A DNA stretch of 32,074 nt. It comes from Streptomyces lonarensis (GTDB lineage Bacteria; Actinomycetota; Actinomycetes; Streptomycetales; Streptomycetaceae). The notes under the pieces are model-generated. The model searched no databases. It was not told where the DNA came from and saw nothing but the letters and a program-made list of their open reading frames with translations. Both the position numbers and the translations under genes were made by a program. Positions 8,053 through 15,568 of this stretch are shown here, piece after piece (positions within the stretch are counted from its first letter, which is position 1; each line of letters starts with the position of its first letter). Where the stretch lies: NCBI RefSeq assembly GCF_012033735.1, contig NZ_JAAVJD010000037.1, positions 1 to 32,074 on the forward strand. Reading direction: 5' to 3'.

Positions 8053-9678
8053 TCAGCCGCAGGTGAGCCCCGACTCCGGCACCATGCCGTCCAGCAGGTA
8101 CTCATCGACCGCGCGTTTCACGCAGCGGTCACCGGAGGTGTAGGCGCCGTGCCCCTCGCCCTCGTAGGTGACCTCCACCGCGACCCCCTCGCCCAGCGCC
8201 TCCCGCATGCGTGCGGTGCCCTCGTAGGGGGTGGCGGGGTCGCCGGTGGTGCCGACCAGCAGGATCTCGGCCGACCCCTCGGCCGACACGTCCGGGTGGG
8301 GCTCGGAGCCGGTCACGGGCCAGTCGGTGCAGCCGAGCAGTGCCCACGCCATGCCGCTGCCGAAGACGGGCGACGCCTCCTCGAAGGTGTCGAGCCGGTC
8401 GCGGACGTCGTCGGCCGTGTACCGCGAGTCGGAGTCGGCACAGCGGATCGCGGTGAGGGAGGACTGGAGCGTCGAGTAGGTCCCGCCGCTGGACCTGCCG
8501 TTCATCGCGTCGCCCAGGAAGAGCAGCACGGAACCGTCGGGGTCGGTCTCGTCGGTCGCGTCGGCGAGGCCCTGCGAGAGGTACGGCCAGAAGTCCTGCG
8601 AGTAGAGGGCCTGCGCCATCCCGGACCAGGCCAGCGACCGCGTCAGCGGCCGTTCGGGGTCGCGGGTCGGCATCGGCTCCTCCGCCAGCCCGTCCAGCAG
8701 GTCCGCGAGCTGCTGCTCGGCCTCTTCGGGGGAGCCGGTCAGCGGGCAGTCGTCCTCCGACAGGCAGTCCTCCACATAGGCGCGCAGCGCGAGTTGGAAG
8801 CCGCGGGCCTGGCCGAGAGCACTCTGCTCGTCGTCCTGCGTCGGGTCGACCACCGCGTCGAAGACGGCGCGGCCGACCCGCTCGGGGAAGAGGTGCGCGT
8901 ACACCCCGCCCAGCTGGGTGCCGTAGGAGACGCCGAAGTAGTGGAGCCGGCTGTCGCCGAGGACGTGCCGCATCAGGTCCATGTCGCGGGCGGTGTCGGC
9001 GGTGGTCAGGTGCGGCAGCAGATCGCCGGCGCCGTCCTCGCAGGCCGCGGCGAAGTCGGCCTGCCGGGTGAGGAGTTCCTCGGCACCTGCGGCCGTGTCC
9101 GGCGCGGTGTCGGCCGCGAAGTACGCGTCGAGCTCCTGGTCGTCCAGGCAGACCACGCCCTCGCTGTCGCCGACGCCGCGCGGGTCGAAGCTCACCAGGT
9201 CGTACCGCTTGTGGAGCGAGGCGTAGTCGTCGGAGAAGGCCGGCAGCGTCACGACGCCGGAGCCGCCGGGGCCGCCGAAGTTGAACAGCAGCGAGCCGAT
9301 GCGGTCGCTCTCGTCGCCACCGGCCCGCGCACGGATCATGGCCACGGAGAGGGTGTCGCCCTCCGGGTCGTCGTAGTCCTGCGGCACGGTGAGCGTCGCG
9401 CACTCCCACTCGGTCCCGTCGCGCAGGTTCTCCGGCGCGGGCTGGTCGTCGCCCTGCCGCGCGTCCGGCCGGGGACAGCCGGACCAGTCCGGTTCCTGGT
9501 CGGTGAGGTCCGAGGGCAGTTCCGCGGTGTCCACGGGGCCCCGCGCCGGCCCGGCGCCCGTCACCGCACCGCCCGGCTCGGTGCCGCCGGAGCAGCCGGC
9601 GAGCAGGACCACGGCGGCGGTCAGCGCCACCGCCCCGCGACGGCGGGTGGGCGGTGCACCAGGTTCCACGGGCGACAT
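8053..9678 (-). CDS. Secreted lipoprotein alpha/beta hydrolase, tripeptidyl aminopeptidase type (copy 3)
   Basis: A 541-residue paralogue of the two preceding entries. The signal peptide (GAVALTAAVVLLAGC, lipobox Cys29) leads into a linker and the catalytic domain. Motifs are NFGGPGGSG (oxyanion), GVSYG (nucleophile), GDPATPYEG (acid) and GEGHGAY (histidine). It is closest to copy 1: both share RDMDLMRHVLGDSRLHYFG before the nucleophile and a DAVVDPT motif after it. ATG at 9678 follows GGGGAGTGACCGG. It lies 154 bases downstream of modB on the same strand and is followed by a strong hairpin. Surface-anchored peptidase activity is a family-based inference. Duplicates of this family are common in actinobacteria (for example M. 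tuberculosis Rv2223c/Rv2224c). Confidence 0.88.
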   Translation of the reverse strand: MSPVEPGAPPTRRRGAVALTAAVVLLAGCSGGTEPGGAVTGAGPARGPVDTAELPSDLTDQEPDWSGCPRPDARQGDDQPAPENLRDGTEWECATLTVPQDYDDPEGDTLSVAMIRARAGGDESDRIGSLLFNFGGPGGSGVVTLPAFSDDYASLHKRYDLVSFDPRGVGDSEGVVCLDDQELDAYFAADTAPDTAAGAEELLTRQADFAAACEDGAGDLLPHLTTADTARDMDLMRHVLGDSRLHYFGVSYGTQLGGVYAHLFPERVGRAVFDAVVDPTQDDEQSALGQARGFQLALRAYVEDCLSEDDCPLTGSPEEAEQQLADLLDGLAEEPMPTRDPERPLTRSLAWSGMAQALYSQDFWPYLSQGLADATDETDPDGSVLLFLGDAMNGRSSGGTYSTLQSSLTAIRCADSDSRYTADDVRDRLDTFEEASPVFGSGMAWALLGCTDWPVTGSEPHPDVSAEGSAEILLVGTTGDPATPYEGTARMREALGEGVAVEVTYEGEGHGAYTSGDRCVKRAVDEYLLDGMVPESGLTCG

Positions 9679-9751
9679 CCGGTCACTCCCCTTCGCGACG
9701 ACTGGGACGGCACCAGCCCAGCACCGCCCGCCGCCCGCCGCGACCGCTGCT

Positions 9752-9789
9752 CGCCGTCCGGGTGAGAGGCCGCCCCGCCGTCCGGGTGA
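9752..9789. repeat. Two 14-bp direct repeats upstream of hydrolase copy 3
   Basis: CGCCGTCCGGGTGA occurs at 9752-9765 and again at 9776-9789, 24 bases apart centre to centre, in the 154-base gap between modB and the hydrolase gene. The spacing is a little over two helical turns, so a regulator-binding pair is possible. Chance is also plausible in such GC-rich DNA. Confidence 0.4.
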
Positions 9790-9832
9790 CCGGCGGCCCG
9801 GGCTGCGGCCCGCCGCGCGGCCGCGGCGTGGC

Positions 9833-10714
9833 TCAGCCGCGCCGGGCGAAGGCGCCCAGCCACCGGCCCCGCAGCCCGAACAGCACCGCCCCCGCGACGG
9901 CGAGCAGCAGCAGCGAGACGGCGGTCGCCCCCTCCGGGTCCTCCTGCATCAGCAGGTAGACCTGCAACGGCAGCGTCTGCGTGACCCCGGGGAGGTTGCC
10001 GGCGAACGTCAGCGTCGCGCCGAACTCGCCCAGCGCGCGGGCCCAGGTCAGCGCGGCCCCGGCGAGCAGCGAGGGCAGCACCATCGGCAGCGTGACGTAC
10101 CGGAGGGTCTGGAGGGTCCCGGCCCCCATCGTGGCCGCCGCCTCCTCGTACCGGATGTCGAGCCCGGTCAGTGCGCCCTCCAGGGTGATCACCAGGAACG
10201 GCATCGAGATGAAGGTGGCGGCGACCACCGCGCCGGCGGTGGTGAACGGCAGGGTGATCCCCAGCATCCGCAGTTCCTCACCGACGAGCCCGGCGCGGCC
10301 GAACCCCTGGAGGAGCGCGACGCCCGCGACCGTCGGCGGCAGCACCATCGGCAGCAGCACCAGCGACCGCAGCAGCGCCTTGCCGCGGAGACTGCCGCGG
10401 GCCAGCACCCACGCCAGCGGAATGCCGAGGAGCAGTGACAGCACCAGCGCCCACCCCGACACCAGCAGCGACAGGCCGAGCGCCTGCGAGACCCGGGGAC
10501 TCGCCAGGCGCTCGCCGAGGTCGCCCCAGGGCGCCCGCGTGACGATGCCGGCCAGCGGGACGGCGAGCAGCAGCACCGCGGCCGCGGCCGGCACGAGCAG
10601 CACCGGCGGGGTGCCGCGGGCCACCCGAGGCGTGGCCGAGCCGCGGCGCCACCGGCGCGGACGCCGCCGCACTGCCGAGCCGCGGCGCCCGCGCGGCGGC
10701 GGTCGGCCGGTCAC
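9833..10714 (-). CDS. modB: Molybdate ABC transporter permease ModB
   Basis: A 293-residue inner-membrane permease of the molybdate/tungstate ABC importer. After an Arg-rich N-terminal extension of about 35 residues it has about six hydrophobic helices (for example [20 protein letters not shown] and [23 protein letters not shown]). The cytoplasmic EAA loop ([25 protein letters not shown]) that docks the ATPase is clear, as is the ModB-type segment [17 protein letters not shown]. The GTG start overlaps the modA stop as GTGA with no Shine-Dalgarno, which indicates translational coupling. No modC ATPase follows; the next gene is an unrelated hydrolase. The extension is longer than usual, so a slightly later start is possible. 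Confidence 0.93.
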   Translation of the reverse strand: MTGRPPPRGRRGSAVRRRPRRWRRGSATPRVARGTPPVLLVPAAAAVLLLAVPLAGIVTRAPWGDLGERLASPRVSQALGLSLLVSGWALVLSLLLGIPLAWVLARGSLRGKALLRSLVLLPMVLPPTVAGVALLQGFGRAGLVGEELRMLGITLPFTTAGAVVAATFISMPFLVITLEGALTGLDIRYEEAAATMGAGTLQTLRYVTLPMVLPSLLAGAALTWARALGEFGATLTFAGNLPGVTQTLPLQVYLLMQEDPEGATAVSLLLLAVAGAVLFGLRGRWLGAFARRG

Positions 10715-11508
10715 GGGACGCGGAAGCCGGCCGCCGTGAACAGCTCGGCCGCCTCGGCGGAGCCCAGCCAGGCGACGAAGTCGGCCGCCGCCTCCGGGTG
10801 GGGCGCCTCGGTGAGCACCGCCGCGGGGTACTCGGCGAGGACGTTGCGCTCGGCGGGGAGCGGTACGGCCGTCACCCGGTCGCCGACCGAGGCGGCGTCG
10901 CTGGCGTAGACGATGCCCGCGTCGGCCTCGCCCAGCGCGACCTTGGTGAGGACGGAGCGCACGTTGGTCTCCAGCGACGCCGGGGCCACCTCGACGCCGG
11001 CGTCGGCGAGGACCTGCTCGCCGTAGCGGCCGACCGGCACCTCCGGGGCGGCGAGCACCACCGTCAGGTCGTCCCGCGCCAGGTCGGCCAGGTCCGCCAC
11101 GCCCTCGGGGTTGCCGGAGGCCGTCACCAGCGTCAGCTCGTTGGTGGCGACGACCACCGGCTCACCGGTCCGGTCGGCGACGTCCGCCATCGTCGTGGTG
11201 TCGGCGGTGACCAGCACGTCCGCGGGCAGCCCCTCGCGGACCTGCGCCGCCAGCTCCTGTGAGCCGGCGAAGGAGAACCGCAGGTCGACGCCGTCGTGCG
11301 CCTGCTCGAAGAGCGGGGCGGCCTCCTCCAGCACGTCGGTGAGGGAGGCGGCGGCCAGCACGGTCACCTCCGCGCCGGCCTGCCCGTTCGCGCCGTCCGA
11401 CCCGCCGTCGCCGTCCCCGCCGCCGCAGGCGGCCAGCGGCAGGACGAGCAGGGCGGCGCACAGCGCGGTGCGGAGCCGCCGGCGGGGGAGCGGGGTGGGG
11501 GCGGTCAC
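10711..11508 (-). CDS. modA: Molybdate-binding lipoprotein ModA
   Basis: A 265-residue substrate-binding lipoprotein that captures molybdate or tungstate outside the membrane and delivers it to ModB. It begins with a lipoprotein signal peptide ([13 protein letters not shown], Cys28) and a Gly/Asp-rich linker. The ModA fold follows, with [20 protein letters not shown], the oxyanion-binding region [26 protein letters not shown], and the hinge region [13 protein letters not shown]. The GTG at 11508 was chosen because GGAGG lies 8 bases upstream inside the preceding gene and the signal peptide starts there. It overlaps the HTH-TOBE gene by 4 bases (GTGA) and modB by 4 bases, so all three form one operon. 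Confidence 0.94.
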   Translation of the reverse strand: MTAPTPLPRRRLRTALCAALLVLPLAACGGGDGDGGSDGANGQAGAEVTVLAAASLTDVLEEAAPLFEQAHDGVDLRFSFAGSQELAAQVREGLPADVLVTADTTTMADVADRTGEPVVVATNELTLVTASGNPEGVADLADLARDDLTVVLAAPEVPVGRYGEQVLADAGVEVAPASLETNVRSVLTKVALGEADAGIVYASDAASVGDRVTAVPLPAERNVLAEYPAAVLTEAPHPEAAADFVAWLGSAEAAELFTAAGFRVP

Positions 11509-11912
11509 GGGAGGTCCCTCCGGTCGATGTGCACGCTGGTCGCCTTGACCCGGGCGACGGCCTCGACGCCGACGGCCAGGCCGAGTTCCTCCACGGCCTC
11601 GCGGGTCAGCAGCGAGACCAGCCGGTGCGGGCCGGCCTGCACCTCCACCTGCGCGGCGACGTCCCCGAGCTTCACCTCGGTGACGATGCCGGGGAAGGCG
11701 TTGCGGGCGCTGGTGTACGGCTCGCCGCCGTCCTCCTCGCCCGGGTCGGCGGCCAGGGCGACCGCGAACGCCGCGAGGTCGACGCCGTCGATCAGCCGCT
11801 TGCCCGCCTGGTCGCGGGTGGTCGGCAGCCGGCCGGCGTCCGCCCAGCGCCGCACCGTGTCCGGGCTGACGCCGAGCAGCCGCGCCGCACGGCCGATGGA
11901 GTAGGAACGCAT
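11505..11912 (-). CDS. HTH-TOBE molybdate-binding regulator-like protein
   Basis: A 135-residue protein with two parts. Residues 1-55 form a MerR/excisionase-type helix-turn-helix ([30 protein letters not shown]). Residues 68-135 form a TOBE/Mop domain ([61 protein letters not shown]), the small fold that binds molybdate in molbindins and ModE. First in the operon before modA and modB, it probably senses molybdate and controls its own operon. That is an inference; a storage role is the alternative. The ATG at 11912 gives exactly this two-domain protein and sits 7 bases from a -10 element with no Shine-Dalgarno. It probably replaces ModE, whose N-terminal domain is different. Confidence 0.85.
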   Translation of the reverse strand: MRSYSIGRAARLLGVSPDTVRRWADAGRLPTTRDQAGKRLIDGVDLAAFAVALAADPGEEDGGEPYTSARNAFPGIVTEVKLGDVAAQVEVQAGPHRLVSLLTREAVEELGLAVGVEAVARVKATSVHIDRRDLP

Positions 11913-11949
11913 GTGCGGGATCGTACGGTCTACCAGCTCGCTGCTGCAA
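11912..11949 (-). promoter_or_regulatory. Leaderless promoter of the molybdate operon
   Basis: On the minus strand TTGCAG (11949-11944) and TACGAT (11925-11920) are separated by 18 bases. Only 7 bases lie between the -10 and the ATG at 11912, so transcription should begin at or next to the start codon. Confidence 0.65.
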
Positions 11950-12064
11950 GGCGATCCCCGGTCATGGGCTCGCATCTGCGGCCTGCGGCGGTGGTGCTCG
12001 CGACCCGGTGGCGGTCGGGCGGCCGGGCTGCCGGCCGGACCCCGGGCGCGGCGCCGGACGTGCG

Positions 12065-12096
12065 ACGGCCCCGACGGACCGAACCGTCGGGGCCGT
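12065..12096 (-). terminator. 13-bp hairpin terminator after the flippase-like gene
   Basis: ACGGCCCCGACGG (12065-12077) pairs perfectly with 12084-12096 around a 6-base loop. It lies about 90 bases beyond the stop of the minus-strand gene at 12187 and isolates the molybdate operon from read-through. Confidence 0.65.
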
Positions 12097-12123
12097 GGAG
12101 CCGTGGAGCCGTGGGGCCGCGGG
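12092..12123. repeat. Short 8-bp tandem repeat, four units
   Basis: GCCGTGGA, GCCGTGGA, GCCGTGGG and GCCGCGGG stand head to tail, the first sharing bases with the terminator stem. This is probably replication-slippage sequence in non-coding DNA with no evident function. Confidence 0.6.
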
Positions 12124-12186
12124 CTGTGGGGCCGGGTGGCGAGCGGCGGCCGGAGCCCCGGCCGCGCCGTCACCGGCCGTGGCGGC

Positions 12187-14832
12187 TCACAGCGCCTCCT
12201 CGCGGGTCAGCGCCGTGAACGCCAGCCACCCCGGCAGCACCGGCAGCCAGAAGGTCACCAGCCGGAAGAGCAGCACCGCGGCGCCCGCCGTCGCCGGGCT
12301 GAGCCCGAACGCCGTCAACCCCGCGATCAGCGTGAACTCCACCGCGCCGATACCGCCCGGGGTCGGCGCCGCCGAGCCCAGCGCGTTGCCGGCGAGGAAG
12401 ACCACGGCCACCGTCGCGAAGCTCAGGTCGCCCCCGAACGCCTGCACCGAGGCGCTCAGGCACAGCACGAACGACAACGTCATCAGCACCATGCCGCCGA
12501 TGCCGTTGAGCAGCTTCCGCGGCTGCTGCACCACGTCCAGCATCCGCGGCACCACCCCGGCGAACAGCACCGACACCCGCTCGTGGATCGCCTTCCGCAG
12601 CCCCGGAACCGCCGTCACGATCAGCGCCAGCACCGCCAGCGTCAGCACCACCGCGATCATCGTCGGCGAGGTCGGCACCGACGGCGTGTGCTGGCTGCCG
12701 GTGATGTAGCCGAAGACCACCAGCATCGCCACCGCCGAACCCAGCGAGAACAGCTGGTTGGCGCCGACGCTCGCCACCGCGTGGCCCGGTCTGATCCCGG
12801 CACGCTGCAGGTAGCGCGTGTTCAGCGCCACACCGCCGATCGCCGCCGGGGCCACCAGCTTCACGAAGGACCCGGCCAACTGCACCAGCACCGTCCGCAG
12901 GTACGGCACCCGCTCCGGCACGAACCCCAGCAGGCTCATCGCCGCCGCGAAGTACGTCAGCGAGGCGAAGACCAGCGCCACCAGCGCCCAGCCCCAGCTC
13001 GCCTGGTCCAGGATCTGCGCGAAGTCGATGTGCACCAGCTGCGTGACGAGGAAGTACGCCGCGAAGACCGCCGCGATCACCATCACCAGCGTCCGCGGCC
13101 GCACCCGCTCCAACCGCGCCGGCTCCACCGGTGCCTGCGGCCGGATCTGCAGCACCTGGCTGCGGATCTCCGACAGCAGGTCCGGCTCCTTCGCGTTGGC
13201 CAGCGCCTCCTCCATCACCTGCTTCTCGGCCTGCTTCGCCGCCCGCACCTGCTTGCGGTCCGCGCCCTCCGGCAGCGAACCGCCGGCCTCGCGGTAGTTC
13301 TTCGACGCCTCCAGCACCACCTGGCGCTCCCGCTGCGCCCGCTCCCGGCCGAGTTGCCGCAGCACCTGGCGCGTGCCGCGGCTCAGCGCGATCGGCTGCA
13401 GCAGCGGCAGCGAGTCGGCGACCGTGTCCGGGCCGAGCACCACCGACGCCGCGTTCACCGCCCGGCGCGCGCCGACCCGCAGCCCGAACGTCGTCAGCAG
13501 CTGTGCCACGTCCATGCGCAGCAGCAGCTCGCCCGCGGCGATCTCCCCGCCCCGCAGGTCCGTCAGGTACACCGCGCCGGCGTGGTCCACCAGCAGCGAC
13601 CGCCCCACCAGCCGGCGGTGCGCGATGCGCCGCGACTGCAGCGCGCGCAGCTGCCGCCACGCCGACTCCATCAGCTCGTCGGTGATCTCGTCGTCGGGGA
13701 CGGCGTCCAGGTCACGGCCCGGGGTGTGCTCGTAGATGAGCATCACCGCGTCCGGCCCCAGCTCGGCCGTCGCGATCAGCCGTGGCGAGTTGGCCCCCGC
13801 CGCTATGGCCGCGTATGCGAGCAGCGCCTCCTGCTCCAGCGCCTGCCGGAGCGAGGGCAGTGACCGCTGCTGGTGGATGCCGCGGAGCGCGAGCCGGCGC
13901 CACACCCGGTAGAAGAAGCCCCGGGCCTGCTGCTCCCGGTCGACGACGGTGACGTCCAGCGGCGGCCCGGACTCCAGCGTCACCAGGTAGCGGCGGCTCA
14001 CCTCGCCGCGCTCGCTGCGGCGGTCCTCCGCCCGCAGCGCCGCCACCGGCAGGAACCCCACGTGCCGCAGCCCGGCCAGCAGTTGCTGGCCGGTGGGCCG
14101 CACGTTGGGCTGGCCCACCGCGTAGAGCGTCCCGTAGGCGACGGTCCAGCCGATCAGCACCGTCACCAGGATGGAGAACGGCGTCGTGTAGCCGGCGACC
14201 AGCACGGAGACCGCGTCGAGGATCAGCACCGCCCACATCAGCACCCGCCACCGCGGGCGGTGGGCCATGCCGACGGCCGTCATGTAGGCGATCACCGGGG
14301 CCAGATAGGCGTGCACCGCGTCGGTGGTGCCCATGCCGCCCGGGGAACGCGTCGTCAACGCGTCCTGCAGCTCCAGTGGCGCGAACCGCGCCACCCAGAG
14401 GCTGAACGACAGCGACACGCCGTGCGCCAGTACCGCCGCCAGCACCCCGTCGGCGATGCGCAGCCCGTCCCGCCGGATCAGCCGCTCGACGGCGAACGCC
14501 ACCGGCACGATCAGCACCGCGATCGCCGAGATCATCCCGGCGAACTCGATCAGCAGCGGCGGTGCCGAACCGGCCGCGTCCCCGATGTCGGTCTCCAGGC
14601 CCTTCGTGGTGCCGATCGCGAAGGTCGCGATCGCCAGCACCACGGCGATGCCGAGCAGTCCGAGCAGCACCCGCACCAGGTCCGAGGGCCGGTGGACCCG
14701 GGCCGCGAGAATCGGCTCGTCCACCTCCAACTGCTCGCTGCCCAGCGGCTGCCGCGCAGCGCCGGAGGCGGGGTGAGCGTCCCGCTCAGCCCGCTGGTCG
14801 TGTGGTCGTGCCGACTCTTCGCCCCGTATCAC
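12187..14832 (-). CDS. Large membrane protein: pseudokinase-like centre plus lysylphosphatidylglycerol synthase-type flippase domain
   Basis: An 881-residue membrane protein in three parts. Residues 50-245 hold about six hydrophobic helices. Residues 275-460 are soluble and resemble an aminoglycoside-phosphotransferase/ABC1 kinase fold, with LIYEHTPGRDL as the hinge. A catalytic-loop-like HRRLVGRSLLVD at 405-416 lacks the catalytic Asp (Arg407) and the metal Asn (Ser412), while Asp425 remains in VYLTDLRG. A charged coiled-coil-like linker (about 485-555) leads to residues 590-875, an eight-helix-type UPF0104/AglD/MprF-like domain with VAPAAIGGVALNTRYLQRAGI and APTPGGIGAVEFTLIAGL. Such domains are linked to lipid or lipid-linked glycan translocation. 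The GTG at 14832 is the first start and has only a weak ribosome site. The gene is monocistronic and divergent from the alkyltransferase-like gene. Substrate unknown. Confidence 0.82.
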   Translation of the reverse strand: MIRGEESARPHDQRAERDAHPASGAARQPLGSEQLEVDEPILAARVHRPSDLVRVLLGLLGIAVVLAIATFAIGTTKGLETDIGDAAGSAPPLLIEFAGMISAIAVLIVPVAFAVERLIRRDGLRIADGVLAAVLAHGVSLSFSLWVARFAPLELQDALTTRSPGGMGTTDAVHAYLAPVIAYMTAVGMAHRPRWRVLMWAVLILDAVSVLVAGYTTPFSILVTVLIGWTVAYGTLYAVGQPNVRPTGQQLLAGLRHVGFLPVAALRAEDRRSERGEVSRRYLVTLESGPPLDVTVVDREQQARGFFYRVWRRLALRGIHQQRSLPSLRQALEQEALLAYAAIAAGANSPRLIATAELGPDAVMLIYEHTPGRDLDAVPDDEITDELMESAWRQLRALQSRRIAHRRLVGRSLLVDHAGAVYLTDLRGGEIAAGELLLRMDVAQLLTTFGLRVGARRAVNAASVVLGPDTVADSLPLLQPIALSRGTRQVLRQLGRERAQRERQVVLEASKNYREAGGSLPEGADRKQVRAAKQAEKQVMEEALANAKEPDLLSEIRSQVLQIRPQAPVEPARLERVRPRTLVMVIAAVFAAYFLVTQLVHIDFAQILDQASWGWALVALVFASLTYFAAAMSLLGFVPERVPYLRTVLVQLAGSFVKLVAPAAIGGVALNTRYLQRAGIRPGHAVASVGANQLFSLGSAVAMLVVFGYITGSQHTPSVPTSPTMIAVVLTLAVLALIVTAVPGLRKAIHERVSVLFAGVVPRMLDVVQQPRKLLNGIGGMVLMTLSFVLCLSASVQAFGGDLSFATVAVVFLAGNALGSAAPTPGGIGAVEFTLIAGLTAFGLSPATAGAAVLLFRLVTFWLPVLPGWLAFTALTREEAL

Positions 14833-14915
14833 CTGTCACCGCCGTGACGATACTGGCATGGGTGCCCGTATCCCGGGGCCGAACCCCCGCAACGGCCAGT
14901 GTCGCCTACGGCACC

Positions 14916-15290
14916 ATGGACCGCATGGAGCGCCCCGCTGATCACGCACTGACCGACTACGCCGACCGGGTGCTCACCTGGGCCGAGGCGGTGCCCCCCG
15001 GGCGCGTCCTCACCTACGGGGACATCGCCGGCCTCGTCGGCGAGGGCGGCCCGCGCCAGGTCGGCCGCGTCATGGCCACCTACGGCGCCGCCGTGCCGTG
15101 GTGGCGCGTGGTGCGCGCCGACGGCCTGCCGCTGCCCGGGCAGGAGCGCCGGGCCCTGGAGCACTACCGCGCCGAGGCCACGCCGCTGCGCGACCTCGTC
15201 CCGGGCAGCCCCTCCCGCGTCGACATGCGCCGTGCCCGCTGGCGCCCCGCCCCCGGGCAGCCTCCCGCGCCCGCCGAGCGCCGCGACTGA
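14916..15290 (+). CDS. Alkyltransferase-like protein (MGMT/ATL family)
   Basis: A 124-residue protein with the DNA-binding domain of O6-alkylguanine-DNA alkyltransferases: YADRVLTWAEAVPPGRVLTYGDIAGL, GGPRQVGRVMATYG and the active-site loop. Where true methyltransferases have PCHRV, this one has PWWRVVRADG (residues 61-70), so the alkyl-accepting Cys is Trp62. ATL proteins of this type bind alkylated bases, flip them out and hand them to nucleotide excision repair instead of reversing the damage. ATG 14916 is used; ATG 14925 is equally possible, and neither has a clear ribosome site. It is upstream of adnA on the same strand and divergent from the flippase-like gene, matching its position near adnA in mycobacteria. 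Confidence 0.88.
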   Translation: MDRMERPADHALTDYADRVLTWAEAVPPGRVLTYGDIAGLVGEGGPRQVGRVMATYGAAVPWWRVVRADGLPLPGQERRALEHYRAEATPLRDLVPGSPSRVDMRRARWRPAPGQPPAPAERRD

Positions 15291-15568
15291 CCGCGCGCGG
15301 GCCGACGCCGACCACAGCGACGGCCCGCGTCGGGCGCCGCTCCCCGGAACCGGTGTACCGCTTCTCACATCGACCAGCTTCCGTCATCCACCGGGTCCAC
15401 GACCAACCGGACACCACCGCCGACCGGCCGAGGAGCATCCGTACCCCGCGACACCACGAACCCTCGCCGTGGCGCCGCCCCGCGCACACGGTCGCACGGC
15501 TCGCGTACCGTCTCCAGCACAGCCCTGTTGCCCGCCCCCGCGTCCATGGGGCGCCCCGAGAACCTGCG

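Noticed and set aside
15489..15511. Possible PafBC-type promoter before adnA
   Set aside because: CGGTCGCAC-N8-TACCGT matches only about four of nine upstream bases and lies 57 bases from the start codon, too weak for a separate feature.
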